Part shown: positions 51,435-62,564 of the stretch, in pieces
Layout: each line of letters begins with the position of its first letter
Numbering within the stretch: the first letter of the stretch is position 1
Source: Cymbomonas tetramitiformis
Taxonomy: Eukaryota > Chlorophyta > Pyramimonadophyceae > Pyramimonadales > Pyramimonadaceae
Assembly: GCA_001247695.2 (NCBI GenBank)
Contig: LGRX02003698.1
Span: 1 to 64,000, forward strand
Length of the DNA: 64,000 bases
Direction: 5' to 3'
Notes under the pieces: model-generated
Seen by the model: the letters and a program-made list of their open reading frames with translations, nothing else
Told to the model about the DNA's origin: nothing
The model's database searches: none
Program-made: the position numbers and the translations under genes

Positions 51435-52429
51435 GGCGTGGTATCGCTTGAGATGTTTAGATAAACCACCAGTTGAGCCCTCAAAGACCTTGAAGGACTT
51501 GGCCTTGCGTTCCCCACATAACTTGCACTGCCACAACTGGCACTTGCTCGACTTGTATGTTCTTATTCTTTCCACGCAATAATGGGATGTGGGTCCCTTC
51601 ACCTACATGGTCGAAATACAGGTATGTAAATCCTTTTGTGGTCCTAGGGGCAGGCACACAAGGGCCCTCAGATACTACGACTGCTGCGTCTGCGGTAGTG
51701 GCACGAATGTATCGAATTTCAGCGTCGCGGTTGTCCTTGAAGGTGTCGTGTCGAAAACGATTCCACTGGTCCAACCTAATCCAATAGCCTTCATGGTTGG
51801 GAGTTTCTGCTACATCCTCCTCAACCTGCACATGAGAGTTTTTTTTTATTTTAATACCAACGTCGCCTCTGCTCAAGGAACAAGCAAGAATCGCAAGATG
51901 TGAATTGAAAAGGTCTATGGGACGAATATTCATACCTGAAACCGGATAGCTTCGGTTTTCGCGGAATTGCCAAATTGTCGACATTTTTGGTACTCAGCAG
52001 CCGTGGATGCGAATAATTTGGCCTTATCGACGGCATCCATGGCATTGAACCAATGCCCTGGAATGTTGATCCGCACATTAAGATCAACTTGTTCTTGACC
52101 AGGATACTTTTTCACAATCCCACATTGTAATGAGGCTTGTTTGGTCGTCTCGTCCCATCGCTGATTCTCATTGCCTTGAGATTGTTGTGCATGGAAATGA
52201 ATCAATGAATGAGGCTCTCCAGCTTCACAATGTTTATACCCGTCCCCCGCCGCCCGAAATCGACACGATGGGTGACGACGTGACGTGGTCCCAAAGCCGT
52301 AACCATCCACGCACCGTGCCAAGGAGAAGGTGTGCCACGTCGAGGCCCACGAGAGTTGTGGCGATCTTCGATTCTGGCTGCAAACCCGACGGGTTGGGGA
52401 GACGGAGCCAGGCAACCCTAGGATCTGTC

Positions 52430-52690
52430 GGAGACGGGAAGCGTCGGAGCCTGGTCATGCGTGGCTCCATCGGAGACGGAGCCTGACTACCCAAGGCTCC
52501 GGTGGAGACGGGAAGCGTCGAAGCCTGGTCATGCGTGGCTCCATCGGAGACGGAGCCCGACTCCCTAAGGCTCCGATGGAGACGGGAAGCGTCGGAGCCT
52601 GGCCATGCGTGGCTCCATCGGAGACGGAGCCTGAGTGAAAACGTATGTAACCCGGCACCCGGAGACGGGTTGGACCCAGCTCCGTTGTCG
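52430..52690 (+). repeat. 74-bp tandem repeat, 3+ copies, related to 46.6 kb
   Basis: Units begin CGGAGCCTGGTCATGCGTGG at 52445, 52519 and 52593 and contain GGCTCCATCGGAGACGGAGCC-type palindromes. Period and motifs match the array at 46600-46747. The two arrays therefore bracket the BED-finger gene and its nested insertion. Confidence 0.85.
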
Positions 52691-53145
52691 GCACTGCCTG
52701 TGGTAAAGGATGACCAACAAGCCAGTGGATGAGGATTGTCCACCCACTTTGTGTGGTGGACCCCCACCATTTTATACATTGTTGGCCCATCAAGCCTGTT
52801 TTTGGATAGGGCTTAAGCACCTGTCCAGAGGCCCACCAGCGTTCTGTGGATGAGGAGGCCCACACGGCTTCCTGTGGTAAAGGATGACCAACAAGCCAGG
52901 CTTGGGGATAAAGATGGCCCACTAACTATCCTGTGGATGAGGATAAGCCACTGTGTGGATGAGGATTGTCCACCCACTTTGTGTGGTGGACCCCCACCAT
53001 TTTATACATTGTTGGCCCATCAAGCCTGTTTTTGGATAGGGCTTAAGCACCTGTCCAAAGGCCCACCAGCTTTCTGTGGATGAGGAGGCCCACACGTCTT
53101 CCTGTGGTAAAGGATGACCAACAAGCCAGTCTTGGAGATAAACCC
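52689..53145 (+). repeat. ~230-bp direct repeats rich in GTGGATGAGGA
   Basis: Two tandem units (about 52689-52915 and 52916-53145) share CACTTTGTGTGGTGGACCCC, ATTGTTGGCCCATCAAGCC and CTGTGGTAAAGGATGACC. A third copy lies at 59175-59404. Within each unit TGTGGATGAGGA recurs several times. Confidence 0.85.
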
Positions 53146-54248
53146 TACAAATTTAGGACACCTGTACCCGACATGTACCCGGCATGTACCCGGCATGTAC
53201 TTGGACAACGTACATATGTACCTGTCCACTCCCCGCTTGGGGCCCAAAACTCAGTGAAAATCCGAGTTGTAAAAAAGTGCAATATTTTCACATATATGTC
53301 AAGGCCATAAGTGACTAAGACATCCTTGACAAGTTTCGATGTAAACAAATGAGTTATTCCTTCAGAAATGGACATCCGGAAAACAGGACTGGCGTGTACC
53401 TACGTGTACCTACGTGTACCCCGTCGACGGGCACACACTTCCAGAACGGTGCATGCGGGGTGCATGTGTACGCAATCGAGTGCGTACACATGCACCCGGC
53501 ATGCACCGGGCGGGTACATGTAGATACATGCCGGGTACATGGTCCGCGTACACATGCACTCAACGTGTACCATGCAGTACATGCTGAGTACATGCTGGGT
53601 ACATGGTGTCTCGTACACATGTACCGGTCATGTACCAAATGGCAGACTAGTGCATGTTGGGTACATGTGAACGCACCCCCTTAGTACGACGTGGGTGCAT
53701 AGTAACCCCACGCGCGTTATATATGGCGTGCACGTGTACCGACAATGTACCATGTGTGAATTTAACAATTCACCATAACAAAAACGATCATTATATACAA
53801 TTACATTTACCTATGTTTATCTATCATGCCTCATCGTCACTGGGATTCTCATCTCGGACAATCTGCTCAAAGAAGTCGGCTAGCGGATCCAAGACCATCG
53901 AGGTTTCCATGCAAGGATGCTTTCGAATCACCACTTGAGAAGCAATCTCCTCGGCAAGCACAAACGGTTCTTTTCGATCGAATTCAGTGGCCAGATTCTC
54001 TGGGTCCAAGACGTAGAAACACTTTGAAACACTTTCCGCTCCTATGATGGAATGCCTCGCACGCAAAGCGGCCGTTAAAGCTTTAGCTGGCTTCTTGAGC
54101 TACGAAACCTTGACAAACACGTACGGTCTTCCTCCAAGCTCCACTCGATAGATGTCATCCACCCGGCCAAACCTGGAATACAAGCATCACCCCCTCCCGA
54201 CATCAAGCACGTATGCACCATCACATCGATATCAAATCAGTCTCGCAC
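53146..54248 (-). mobile_element. CACTA-like transposon fragment, copy 2
   Basis: This is the direct repeat of 45484-46565 with small indels (for example an extra GTACCCGGCAT unit near the start). Its transposase exons continue to the right (54420-54715), so this copy preserves more of the gene than copy 1. The two copies bracket the BED-finger block and the Mutator-like element, so they could be one large element duplicated or two insertions of the same family. Confidence 0.6.
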
Positions 54249-54715
54249 CGCTTGGCTCGTGCATGTTCGGCCCGCACACTACTGCACACGGGTACATGTG
54301 CACCCAAGACGTACCCGGTATGAAGACATGACGGGTACACATGCACCCACGCGTTCCCATGTTAGGTGTGTATGTACCGAGGGTGCACGGGTACTGGTGG
54401 TACATGATTGTGCACTCACCGGTCTGTTTTTGCCTTTTCCTTTGTTCGCTCGCGACCTTTCGTCCTCATCCTCTCGACGTAAAAAGATCGGAAGTAACAT
54501 TGCACTGTCTTGAACTTTTTGTCCATGGATGCGGTCCGGAACTTCATCGTACCCACTTGCACTCGATTGAACTTGCGGCATCGAGGAGGGCAACCTTCGA
54601 GTAGAGCGCGCTCATACTCTGTGTATTGTCTTCCCAACCATGGGGTGGGGTCCAGGTCGATGTGCATCTTGTACTTGGCGGTACCCGGTGCGCCTTTGAC
54701 CTGAAGGTGCGCCGT
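53824..54715 (-). pseudogene. CACTA-like transposase, last two exons (copy 2)
   Basis: Exon 54715-54420 starts at an acceptor (TTTGCAG/ACGGCG) and reads DPTPWLGRQYTEYERALLEG, GCPPRCRKFNRVQVGTMKFR, TASMDKKFKTVQCYF. Its donor ACCG/GTGAGT joins to the acceptor CCAG/GTTTGG of exon 54172-53824 in matching phase 2 (TDR-FGRVDDIYRVELGG). The combined text 'V.VG.MKFRTA..DKK.KT......FGRV.DIYRVELGG..VFVKV' fits the C-terminal half of TNP2-type CACTA transposases. A TAG replaces the tryptophan codon that copy 1 has in VFVKVSWLKK, so this copy is also dead. The 247-bp intron is made of GTAC palindromes. More N-terminal exons should lie to the right. Confidence 0.62.
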
Positions 54716-54890
54716 CTGCAAACAACACATGGCGCCTAAGCACTACGGAAATGCCGGGGACGTATGTACCGCGCGTGCACTGCATTACGGGTGCAGGCTA
54801 AATACACGTGTACCGGGCCAACACTGGAAACGGTTGCGACCGGGTGCACACGTACTGACCTATGGTACATGGTGGGTACACGTGCACCCG
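54285..54890. repeat. GTAC-palindrome clusters flanking the transposase exons
   Basis: Words of the type GGGTACATGTGTACC, GTACACATGCACCC and GTACGTATGTACCG occur every 15-40 bp at 54285-54410 and 54755-54890 and are absent from the exons between. Equivalent clusters occur at 45505-46070 and 53155-53760. Confidence 0.8.
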
Positions 54891-54902
54891 CAATTTCCGA
54901 TT

Positions 54903-55570
54903 TTTTATTTTTACGTAGAGCATTTTTAGGAATTCGCTTGTGGTCGAATGTTGGTAGTTTGCTCCAGTATTTTGTGTGTCCCTTTCTCCTTGCTCTCCAG
55001 AGCCATTCCCTGAAGTTTCCTAACGTCTTTCCCGTCATGTTGTGCCGTGCGCGTGCATTTGCGTCCCTCGTTGTTAGGGTTATTTTAGGGTTCGCCTTTG
55101 TACTACAGTAGTTCCGTTTTAAGTGGGTGGGTGGTAGTGCGTCATTTGGTTGGTTGGGGTGCTTATTTTGGGCCTGTCTTGTCCATCTCGGGTGTCGCTG
55201 TAGTGTTTTCGCTGTTGTCGAGTTTATGGTTACAACGTTACATTGCCCTAAATCCATATATGTAACGCCCTAATATCATTTCCTTGGCGGGCCTCATTTT
55301 TTGTATGTCGTCCCCTAGTTGTGCAAAACATTTGGGGTGTTTCGGTGTGTTTTCCAAAATTTTTTACTTTTACGTAGAGCATTTTTGGGAATTCGCTTGT
55401 GGTCGAGTGTCGGCAGTTCGCCCTCATACTTTGTGTAGCGTGTCTCCCTACCCTCCTGAGCCATTCCCTAAAGTTTTTTCATGTCCCTCTCTGTATATGG
55501 GGCTGTGTGAAGTCATTTGTGTCTTTAATTGGTAGGGTTTCGGTAGGGTTCGCCTGCATATCGTGGTAAT
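54903..55570 (+). repeat. Diverged direct repeat pair of ~205 bp
   Basis: 54903-55105 and 55362-55570 share TTTTACGTAGAGCATTTTT, GAATTCGCTTGTGGTCGA.TGT, GAGCCATTCCCT.AAGTTT and AGGGTTCGCCT.... They are about 75% alike by eye. No gene is recognised in either. Confidence 0.7.
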
Positions 55571-55889
55571 GTCGTGCAAACTTGCCGAGTCGGAATGTAA
55601 TCCTAATATTGCTATCAGTGTACCATGTATTCTTTTGTTTAAGTATATATATGCAGCGGTTCATTGCTGCCGTCCTCTTCTGTCGTTCGTACATGCCATG
55701 GGAATTCAGTTTATGTTCATTAGTTTCGTGGTTGATTATAATCGGCTATATGGTTGATTGTAATAAAGCCGCGTCCACGTGAAGGCGGCGGCCACGTGCA
55801 CGTGGTCCCCCCCGCCACGACCCAGTGGTTTAGGTCGGATAGTTGAGGTACACGACGCTCGCCACGCACGTTCCTGCGAAGCACAGTCA

Positions 55890-56900
55890 GTCGGTACATT
55901 ACCGGTACACATGCACCCGGGAATAATCACAATGGTACGACGTGGGTACATGTGTACCGCGCGTGTACGGTGAATGCGGACACATTCTCCCACTAAGGCA
56001 TTCCCACACGACGCGCCCACGCAAAATAAAATTTTGGCAGGGCCTCCGGCGCACATTGTGACCATAAGCAAGAATTTCCGGCATATTTCGTTTCACCTTC
56101 ATGCGTAAGTGTCCGGTACGTATGTACCGACGTCACACCGGCCATGTACCAACCGAAGAACGGTAAGGTGCACGCGTACCCGGGGTGCACGCATTACTTT
56201 ATGAAGGGAAGAACGCACCTTGCATCGACATCGTCGGTGTCGTGAACGGGTCGTTGTCGACCGTGTTGTCGCCATGCATGCGCCGGGGCCGGGCGAAGAT
56301 ACCGAGGGCGTCCCCGACGCTCCTGCCCATGTCGCATGGATCTGCATACGGGAAGACATTGCGGGTACATACGTACCGAACATGTATTAGGCGGCATAAG
56401 GTACATACACGGACGCATGTACCCGGCATGTACCCGGCGGCGAGTACATGCCGGGTACGCATGCCGCGCCGCGAGCAAGTACACGTTGGGTACAAGGTAA
56501 AGGTACACGTGTATCCGGCATGTACGCATAGACGGTTACATGTGTACCGCATATGTACTATCACCGTACGTTTCCTGTACATAGGGACTTTATCAGTACG
56601 CAAATGATGTACTCTGCATGTACCCGAACGTAAATTTTGGGTACATATGTTATTTCTGCACCCCACTTAAACTTCATTCTTGTACTATTGTGTACTTGCT
56701 CGCGGCGGATGTTGGGTACAATTAGGGTATACATGAACCATCCCGTTACTAAAATCCGCCGCGAGCAAGTACAAGAATGAAGCCAAAGTGGGGTGCAGAA
56801 ATAACATATGTACTCAGGTTTGGTATATGCAAGTGCAAGCGAGTACAATTTACACTTTTCCCGACAGCTTCAGGTACAACCCAGGCGCACGTGTACCCAA
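55890..56900. repeat. GTAC-palindrome region with a possible transposase exon
   Basis: This is dense in GTACATATGTAC-type words. On the minus strand 56341-56219 forms a 123-bp open segment bounded by TATGCAG/ATCC and GCAAG/GTGCGT (DMGRSVGDALGIFARPRRM), which could be an upstream exon of the CACTA-like gene. It is unproven. An inverted repeat (CGCGGCGGATGTTGGG-type and CCGCCGCGAGCAAGTAC) lies around 56695-56770. Confidence 0.5.
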
Positions 56901-57099
56901 GCGAACATCACCAAAACGCAAAAAAAAAAAGTCACCAAACCCCCCAAAAACAAGTTGGCCTCATTTTAAAGCGCACGACGAGCGCAAAAAATAATCGAGT
57001 GCACGACGAGCCCGAAAAACATTTTAGTTGCACGAAAAATGGGCAAACGTGTTGCACAAAAAAAAAGGAACAGAGAAAGAAAATCGTACCTCAATTAGG

Positions 57100-58310
57100 A
57101 TGACCGCCCGAGTAGAGCGGTCGGGTGGAATAATCGATGACGATCGCGATCGATACGTACGTGACCTGCGTGCCTGCGATCCCCAACCCGCGAGCGCGAG
57201 CGTCATGCGGTGGATTATTCCATCTCCAATCGTCCGATGGCATCGCATGGCATGGCACACGTTTCGCAGAATTCGTCATCGTCATCGTTATCGTCGATCG
57301 TGCTCGCGTGACGAGGACGTGCTGTGACTTCTCACGCCCCCCAACGCGCAACGGGAAGTCAAGGTGTCCACTCGACTGTACCGTAGGCATTTTTGCAGAA
57401 TACTGTAAAAGTTCAAACTCACCGGTACAGCCGTCAACGCTTCACATTTCACCGTCCAGCAGTGTGCAGCAGCGTGTGGTGGCCTCGCCAGCGGGTTGCA
57501 TGTTATGATATTTCTCATTCTTGCTCGCTGCAATATGTCACAGGTTTGTAGTGCATGTTTTTTATATGTATATGTATTATTTTGTGTGTGCTTAGCGCGC
57601 TCATCCTTGGCATGCGCGGAACTTTGACTTGGAGTGAACGGGAAGATTCCCGCGAGTCCTTTGCACTCGAAATAGTTGGTTCAAATCCAACTCACTCCAC
57701 CTCTCCTTTTCAGTTTCCCTCGTTAATTTCGTTTTTCACTTATATCATCTTTCATCTTTACTAAACGTTACTCGGTTGTTTTTGTTTTTCAGATCGCTGA
57801 AAATATTCGAGTGGTGAAATCAATTTTTCCACCATCATCTCGCGTTTACATTCGCGCTTCTTTGAGGTTCCTAGGTTGCTAGTTATGTTTTGCACAAGGG
57901 AATCTTTGATGCGTTTTCCGCTTTTTACTAAGTGTTGGTTCTTTGCTTTACTTTTCAGATCGGCTGTTTTGGAGAAACCCTAAATGGAGAAAATCGACCG
58001 CCTCGAGTACTTCATGAGCTTCAAGCTTCCCTTCGAGCGTGCTAGGTTGATAGATTGTTTACAATCGTAGTGTTGGAACTAGAAATCGTACGAATAGAAC
58101 GTTATTTTGCGTATTGGTAGGATAGAGATGAGTAGTCCCAATTGTATCCCATCGTGCCTAGCTAGCTACACTATCGTATTAATATGATTGTATTAAACAT
58201 GCTCGAGTGTTCCATGCGTATGCGTGATGTGCTAGCCTTCGCATAGCATATGCATTGTGAACACACTTAGTGTAAGTAGCACACATTTTCGCAATCCTCT
58301 TGTGATATTG
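57100..58310. other. Region without recognised protein genes around the tRNA-like gene
   Basis: Two acceptor-like strings (CTTTACTAAACG...TTTTTCAG/ATCGCTG at ~57791 and TTTTTACTAAGT...ACTTTTCAG/ATCGGCTG at ~57960) with TACTAA branch-point-like words are diverged copies of each other, each followed ~85 bp on by CTAGGTTG. They may be exons of an unrecognised gene, but no frame of useful length connects them. Confidence 0.35.
57631..57699 (+). tRNA. tRNA-like gene, compact, unusual D-arm
   Basis: The 69-nt segment folds as a cloverleaf: acceptor GGAGTGA/TCACTCC (7 bp, perfect), D-arm GGGA-AGAT-TCCC, anticodon stem CGAGT/ACTCG around CCTTTGC, variable AAATA, T-arm GTTGG-TTCAAAT-CCAAC, discriminator A. 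A TTTT tract follows 8 nt downstream, as a Pol III terminator would. The B-box (GGTTCAAATCC) is good. The D-loop of 4 nt is far too short and there is no A-box. The residue before the TTT anticodon is C rather than the near-universal U33. It may be an organelle- or virus-derived tRNA, a tRNA mimic, or a lysine tRNA that has decayed. Confidence 0.55.
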
Positions 58311-58319
58311 TGCATATAG

Positions 58320-59160
58320 ATAGGCCTCGTACACACCATTGCGTGCATGTGTACCCTTTTCGAGTACACATGCACCTATAGCGTACTAATGCATACGCAC
58401 GTACATGTTGGGTACATATGTATGGGAGGCTCGTACACGCTTGGTACATGTGTACTAATAATGCACCGATATACACGTGCATATGGGGTACGTATGCACC
58501 AGTCATGTTAATATCAATAAGTACATATGTACCTGGTCTGCGTACATGCGTACCCGGCATGTACCTCACTCAAATGTACATGCGGGGTGCATATGCACCA
58601 GTCATGTTAATATCAATAAGTACATATGCACCTGGCTTACGTACATATGTACCTGACCTGCGTACACGCATACCCGGCATGTACCTGATGCGTGGGTACA
58701 TGTTGGGTACGTGCGCACCAGGCATGTTTATATCAATAAGTACATATGTACCTGGCCTAAGTACATATGTACCCACCATGTACCCCGGGTGTCCCAACGG
58801 TAACATCCAACGGTAACATCCAACGGTAACCTGAGTACATATGCGGTACACATGTACCCGTACATGCGTACACGCCGGGTACATGCGCAGGCGGCAAAAG
58901 GTACATACACGGACGCATGCACCCAGCATGTACCCTGTCGCGGGTACATGCCGGGTACATATGCCGCGCCGCGAGCAAGTACACGTAGGTACAAGGTAGA
59001 GTACACGTGTACCCAACATGTACCAGACCCCGTTTTTTACTGTTTTCGTACACGTTGGGTACACGTTGGGTACACGTTGGGTACACGCTGGGTACACGCT
59101 GGGTACACGTTGGGTACACGTCCCCGGTACATGCCGGGTACATATGCACTGGGGTTTCCA
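58320..59160. repeat. GTAC-palindrome array with a 12-bp tandem tract
   Basis: Near-continuous GTACATATGTACC words with a recurring AGTCATGTTAATATCAATAA spacer (about 58500, 58602; variant at 58712). At 59049-59126 the 12-bp unit TACACGTTGGG(G/C) repeats six times. At 58796-58830 CCAACGGTAACAT repeats three times. No gene is seen. Confidence 0.85.
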
Positions 59161-59174
59161 AAATTTGTAGGGAA

Positions 59175-59404
59175 AGATGGCCCACTAACTATCCTGTGGA
59201 TGAGGATAAGCCACTATGTGGATGAGGAGTGTCCACCCACTTTGTGTGGTGGACCCCCACCATTTTATACATTGTTGGCCCATCAAGCCTGTTTTTGGAT
59301 GAGGAGCTTAAGCACCTGTCCAGAGGCCCACCAGCGTTCCTGTGGATGAGGAAAGCCCACATGGTTTCCTGTGGTAAAGGATGGACAACAAGCTTGTCTT
59401 GTGA
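59175..59404 (+). repeat. Third copy of the GTGGATGAGGA repeat
   Basis: This is the same ~230-bp unit as at 52.7-53.1 kb. It ends just before a possible start exon (ATGTCCTCGCTTATCGGG at 59437 with donor GCCG/GTAAAT at 59485) of the gene that follows. Confidence 0.8.
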
Positions 59405-59669
59405 TCAGTAGGGCTCACCAAGCCCTACTAGATAACATGTCCTCGCTTATCGGGATCAACGATGGCGGAGATGATGACTTGCCGGTAAATTGCCGCAATT
59501 CATTCAATAATTTGAAGCCCATTATCTTATAGGTGAGTGAATTCAACTAAATTACCATTAATATTATTACCGATATGTTCACTTGAATTTTATCATTTAT
59601 TTACAACATTCTAATTTTGTCATTGTGCTTTATGGTGTGCAGTATGTGCAGTATCCTTGTCAACGTTGA

Positions 59670-62564
59670 GTGCTGATACTGCCTGAGGAAACAGAGATAC
59701 AAGCCCAAGCTTTAAATGTCTTAGACCCACTTTTGGTGACCAAGGCCAACGTACGTATCCAGGACTTCCACGCCCTTGGCGATCGAGCGACAATATCCAC
59801 CAAAGTAAAGATAAAGAAGGGAGGTCCTTGTCTCGTCACCGAGTTCAGTCTCCTCAACGAATGGGTGAATGCATATCCTGTGTACATGTCCTCTACTCAA
59901 ATTCTTGGGAAGAAACACAAACTTGGTCTTTTAATAGCGCACAACGATACACCACCACGTCGAGGGTGGTCCAATATTACTCTTGATTCAAGGGTACTGC
60001 TACTTGGACTTGGCACATCTGGCCATTTAACCTACCAGCCAAATGTCGAGTACGCCATGAATAATGTATATCCATTTTACAACGCACAAGGTAATCCTTC
60101 AATCAGGTCCTTGATTTCAGTTTCAAGTTTGTCACTATCATCATCGCAATAAACTAATGTTTTGTATTGTTGTGTACAGATCCTGAAACCACCAGAGCTC
60201 TTTACAGTATCAATTTCGTAGACGGCAGTGGGATTATTTGCTTCGCAAGCACCCGCGCCTCTGACACTCTTAATGTACGAATAAATGTACGAAAATTTGA
60301 TGAAACATTAATTGTGCCATACGAAAGTTGGCAGGAGCGCCCTCTCAAGGTGAGTTGTAGTTTAATAACTCAACACTCACCTCCTAACACAACCCACTGA
60401 GTCAGGTTGGTAGTCGTTTTGCACTCAAGCATGCCAGTCGATGTGCCCACCAATCATTCCACGTGTCTACACTAACCGTGTTCATTGTCATGCATTGACT
60501 GTTTTCATTCAGCTAGACCAAGCTGTGATATGCTCTAAGAGTATTAATATCGTAGGACCAAGATGTGTCATACTGTGTTCATTCCAGTTGTTGACCATGT
60601 TCCAATCAGCTTCCATATCCTACTCGGCTTAATATAATCAAATAACAACTAATTTGCCACTCATTCAACAAGTTGACTTCACAGGTACATCTATGTGATA
60701 ATGAGGCTAACCTGAGAATATGGGACACCAAGGACAACCAGGAAGAGTGCACAGTAAAAAACCTCTGACCAGTTCGATTGGATCCACTCACAAGTCCAGT
60801 GGACCACGTGTGTATGCTAATCGGACTTACTCAAACCGAGGACTCAACCATCTCATACGATGATACCTTTGCTGACATGACCTTGCTGGAACTACTTGGG
60901 CATGAGAAAACACTCAACAGAGCATTCCCTGGTAAGTTGTTTCAAGCTTGGCTTCAAATGCACTCCTGATTCATGTTCCTGCAATGTGAATAATTTCTCA
61001 AATCTCGTGATTGTTACATTGAACATCTATATTGACTAATACTCCATCCATACGGCCTGTTGTTTAATTTTGGTTGGGAGGGGTCGACAGGGGCTGGACC
61101 AAGGCATGCTATTGAGTGCTTAAACACGACATCTCGCGCTTGCAGAGCTGGTAACAACAGCACTCGGATGGCCAATGAAGTGTCTTCAGTAGATGTCCGT
61201 CTCCTTGCACTTGCTGCACATCGACAACTCATTGCAACAGAACTGGCTATTGTCAGCGCGTCTATTGCTGATGGCAATCCGTTTGCACCTGAGGGTTTTA
61301 ACAAGCCCTTTGCACGAAGCTCTGCAAGGACTAATACTTCGTATCGAGCTTTCGGGACTTTGGTGTTGGTAGATGGCTTAAAGGAGTAAAAAACGTGCAC
61401 CTCATTCAACATCAATATCCATCCTGACTTGCTGGGGGTGAAGCCACCAACCATTGCGGGCGAGGTATGCTCACTAACATATTATTCCAGATTGCCTTGT
61501 CTTTCATTTTCACATTGTTCATCAAACTCAATCTTGACCATTTTTTGCTTTCAGGTGCTACCTCTTCCATATCATGAAAAACACGGCAGCGATCAACACC
61601 AGTTTGCTCTTCCGCTGCAAAAAATTGCAAATTCAGCAAAGAATAAGGAGAATCGAAGACTCGGCAAACCATCTATTCCTATGAGATTGGCCAAAAAACC
61701 TAGACCGATGTCATTATTCCTCAAGAAGGACATCGGCGTTGGACCCTTAAAGTAAATTTCTCTTAGCTATTATCATTCGCCTAGTTTTGTATTTATTAAT
61801 ATGCAATCACTTATCTCATTCATCCATCAACAGGTACCATGCATCAAAAGAGATTGAAACTCTGCTTGCTCAACATCCTCACACTTCGCAAAACCCAGCC
61901 GGGCACCCAATTCCAGTCGGATATGAAGGGCAAACGATTCGCATGTTTTTCTCTGAAGGTGAGTTTGGTATTTTCGATTTTGTGATTTGTTTCCATCTAA
62001 TAATTCCCATCCTTGACATCACATTAACCATGTTACCTTGATATCCTTCTATTTTGCTCCTTTGGCTTACAGGTGGCGCCAGAGACATTCCGGCTTTTGG
62101 TGTGGTCATACCGTTCTCTAAGCTTTCAACAATTCAGATCGCCAGAGCCCTGAGAGATAGTCTTGACCTCAAGCGTGTCGTCAACGAGCAATTGTATGCT
62201 GTAATATGGAGGGATGGCAACCTCACTCACATCCTACAAGATCAGATTTTATCATACCGCTTGGCAGGTTCAAACATGTCAGCCACACCTAGCAGTGCAC
62301 TGCCTTTTTTCAAATCGTTTTCAAATCGACAAACACAACAATCCTCTCTTTGGGCCTCACTTCGGAGGACATGCAATCGATCAAGACAACTTCCTGAAAT
62401 CACTTCGTGTTGAAGAGCTGAGGGTCAGAAGACTTGCTATCACATCATTGGATGCAAAGATCCAGGAGTTCCCACATCTCCAAACAAACATTCCTCCCGC
62501 TCTCCAGAAGTTGCGAGAAAAGGGCGTTGTCAACAGAGGAATCGTCCTGCATTCGATATCTTAA
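59670..62564 (+). pseudogene. Unknown multi-exon gene with intact splice phases but internal stops
   Basis: I do not recognise the family. Exons by sense and phase: ~59671-60090 (EETEIQAQALNVLDPLLVTK... LLLGLGTSGHLTYQPN), 60180-60349 (RALYSINFVDGSGIICFAS), 60685-60931 (LRIWDTKDNQEE...), about 61146-61464 (RLLALAAHRQLIATELAI), 61555-61751, 61834-61958 (PAGHPIPVGYEGQTIRMFF), 62073-62267 (RALRDSLDLKRVVNEQLY) and 62293-62564 (ALQKLREKGVVNRGIVLHS, stop). Most joins keep phase with GT-AG borders. Defects are TGA at 60766, a phase mismatch into the fourth exon, and TAA at ~61387. A decayed copy of a cellular or transposon gene is likely. The possible first exon is 59437-59484 but its phase does not match. 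Confidence 0.5.

Larger units (their letters stand above)
47418..52415 (-). pseudogene. BED-type zinc-finger gene interrupted by a 3.76-kb transposon
   Basis: Reading leftwards: an exon ending near 51935 (VDLNVRINIPGHWFNAMD... AIRFQ), an intron with donor CAG/GTATGA and acceptor CATGTGCAG, an exon VEEDVAETPNHEGYWIRLDQ... TYLYFDHV, a one-base frame break near 51597, and then the finger KCQLWQCKLCGERKAKSF with LSKHLKRYHA. This is a CxxC-HxxxxH BED finger, common in hAT-type transposases and domesticated relatives. At the second histidine the foreign element enters (47679-51434). On its far side the same frame resumes in the duplicated target (YHAAEHAKARLASSHSRLRV) and runs to a stop at 47418. 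Removing the element and one 9-bp repeat makes the reading frame continuous across the site. The gene's wider function is not recognised. Confidence 0.65.

Noticed and set aside
57780..58080. tRNA-snoRNA gene cluster downstream of the tRNA-like gene
   Set aside because: Two repeated units exist but neither shows C (RUGAUGA) and D (CUGA) boxes or H/ACA structure.
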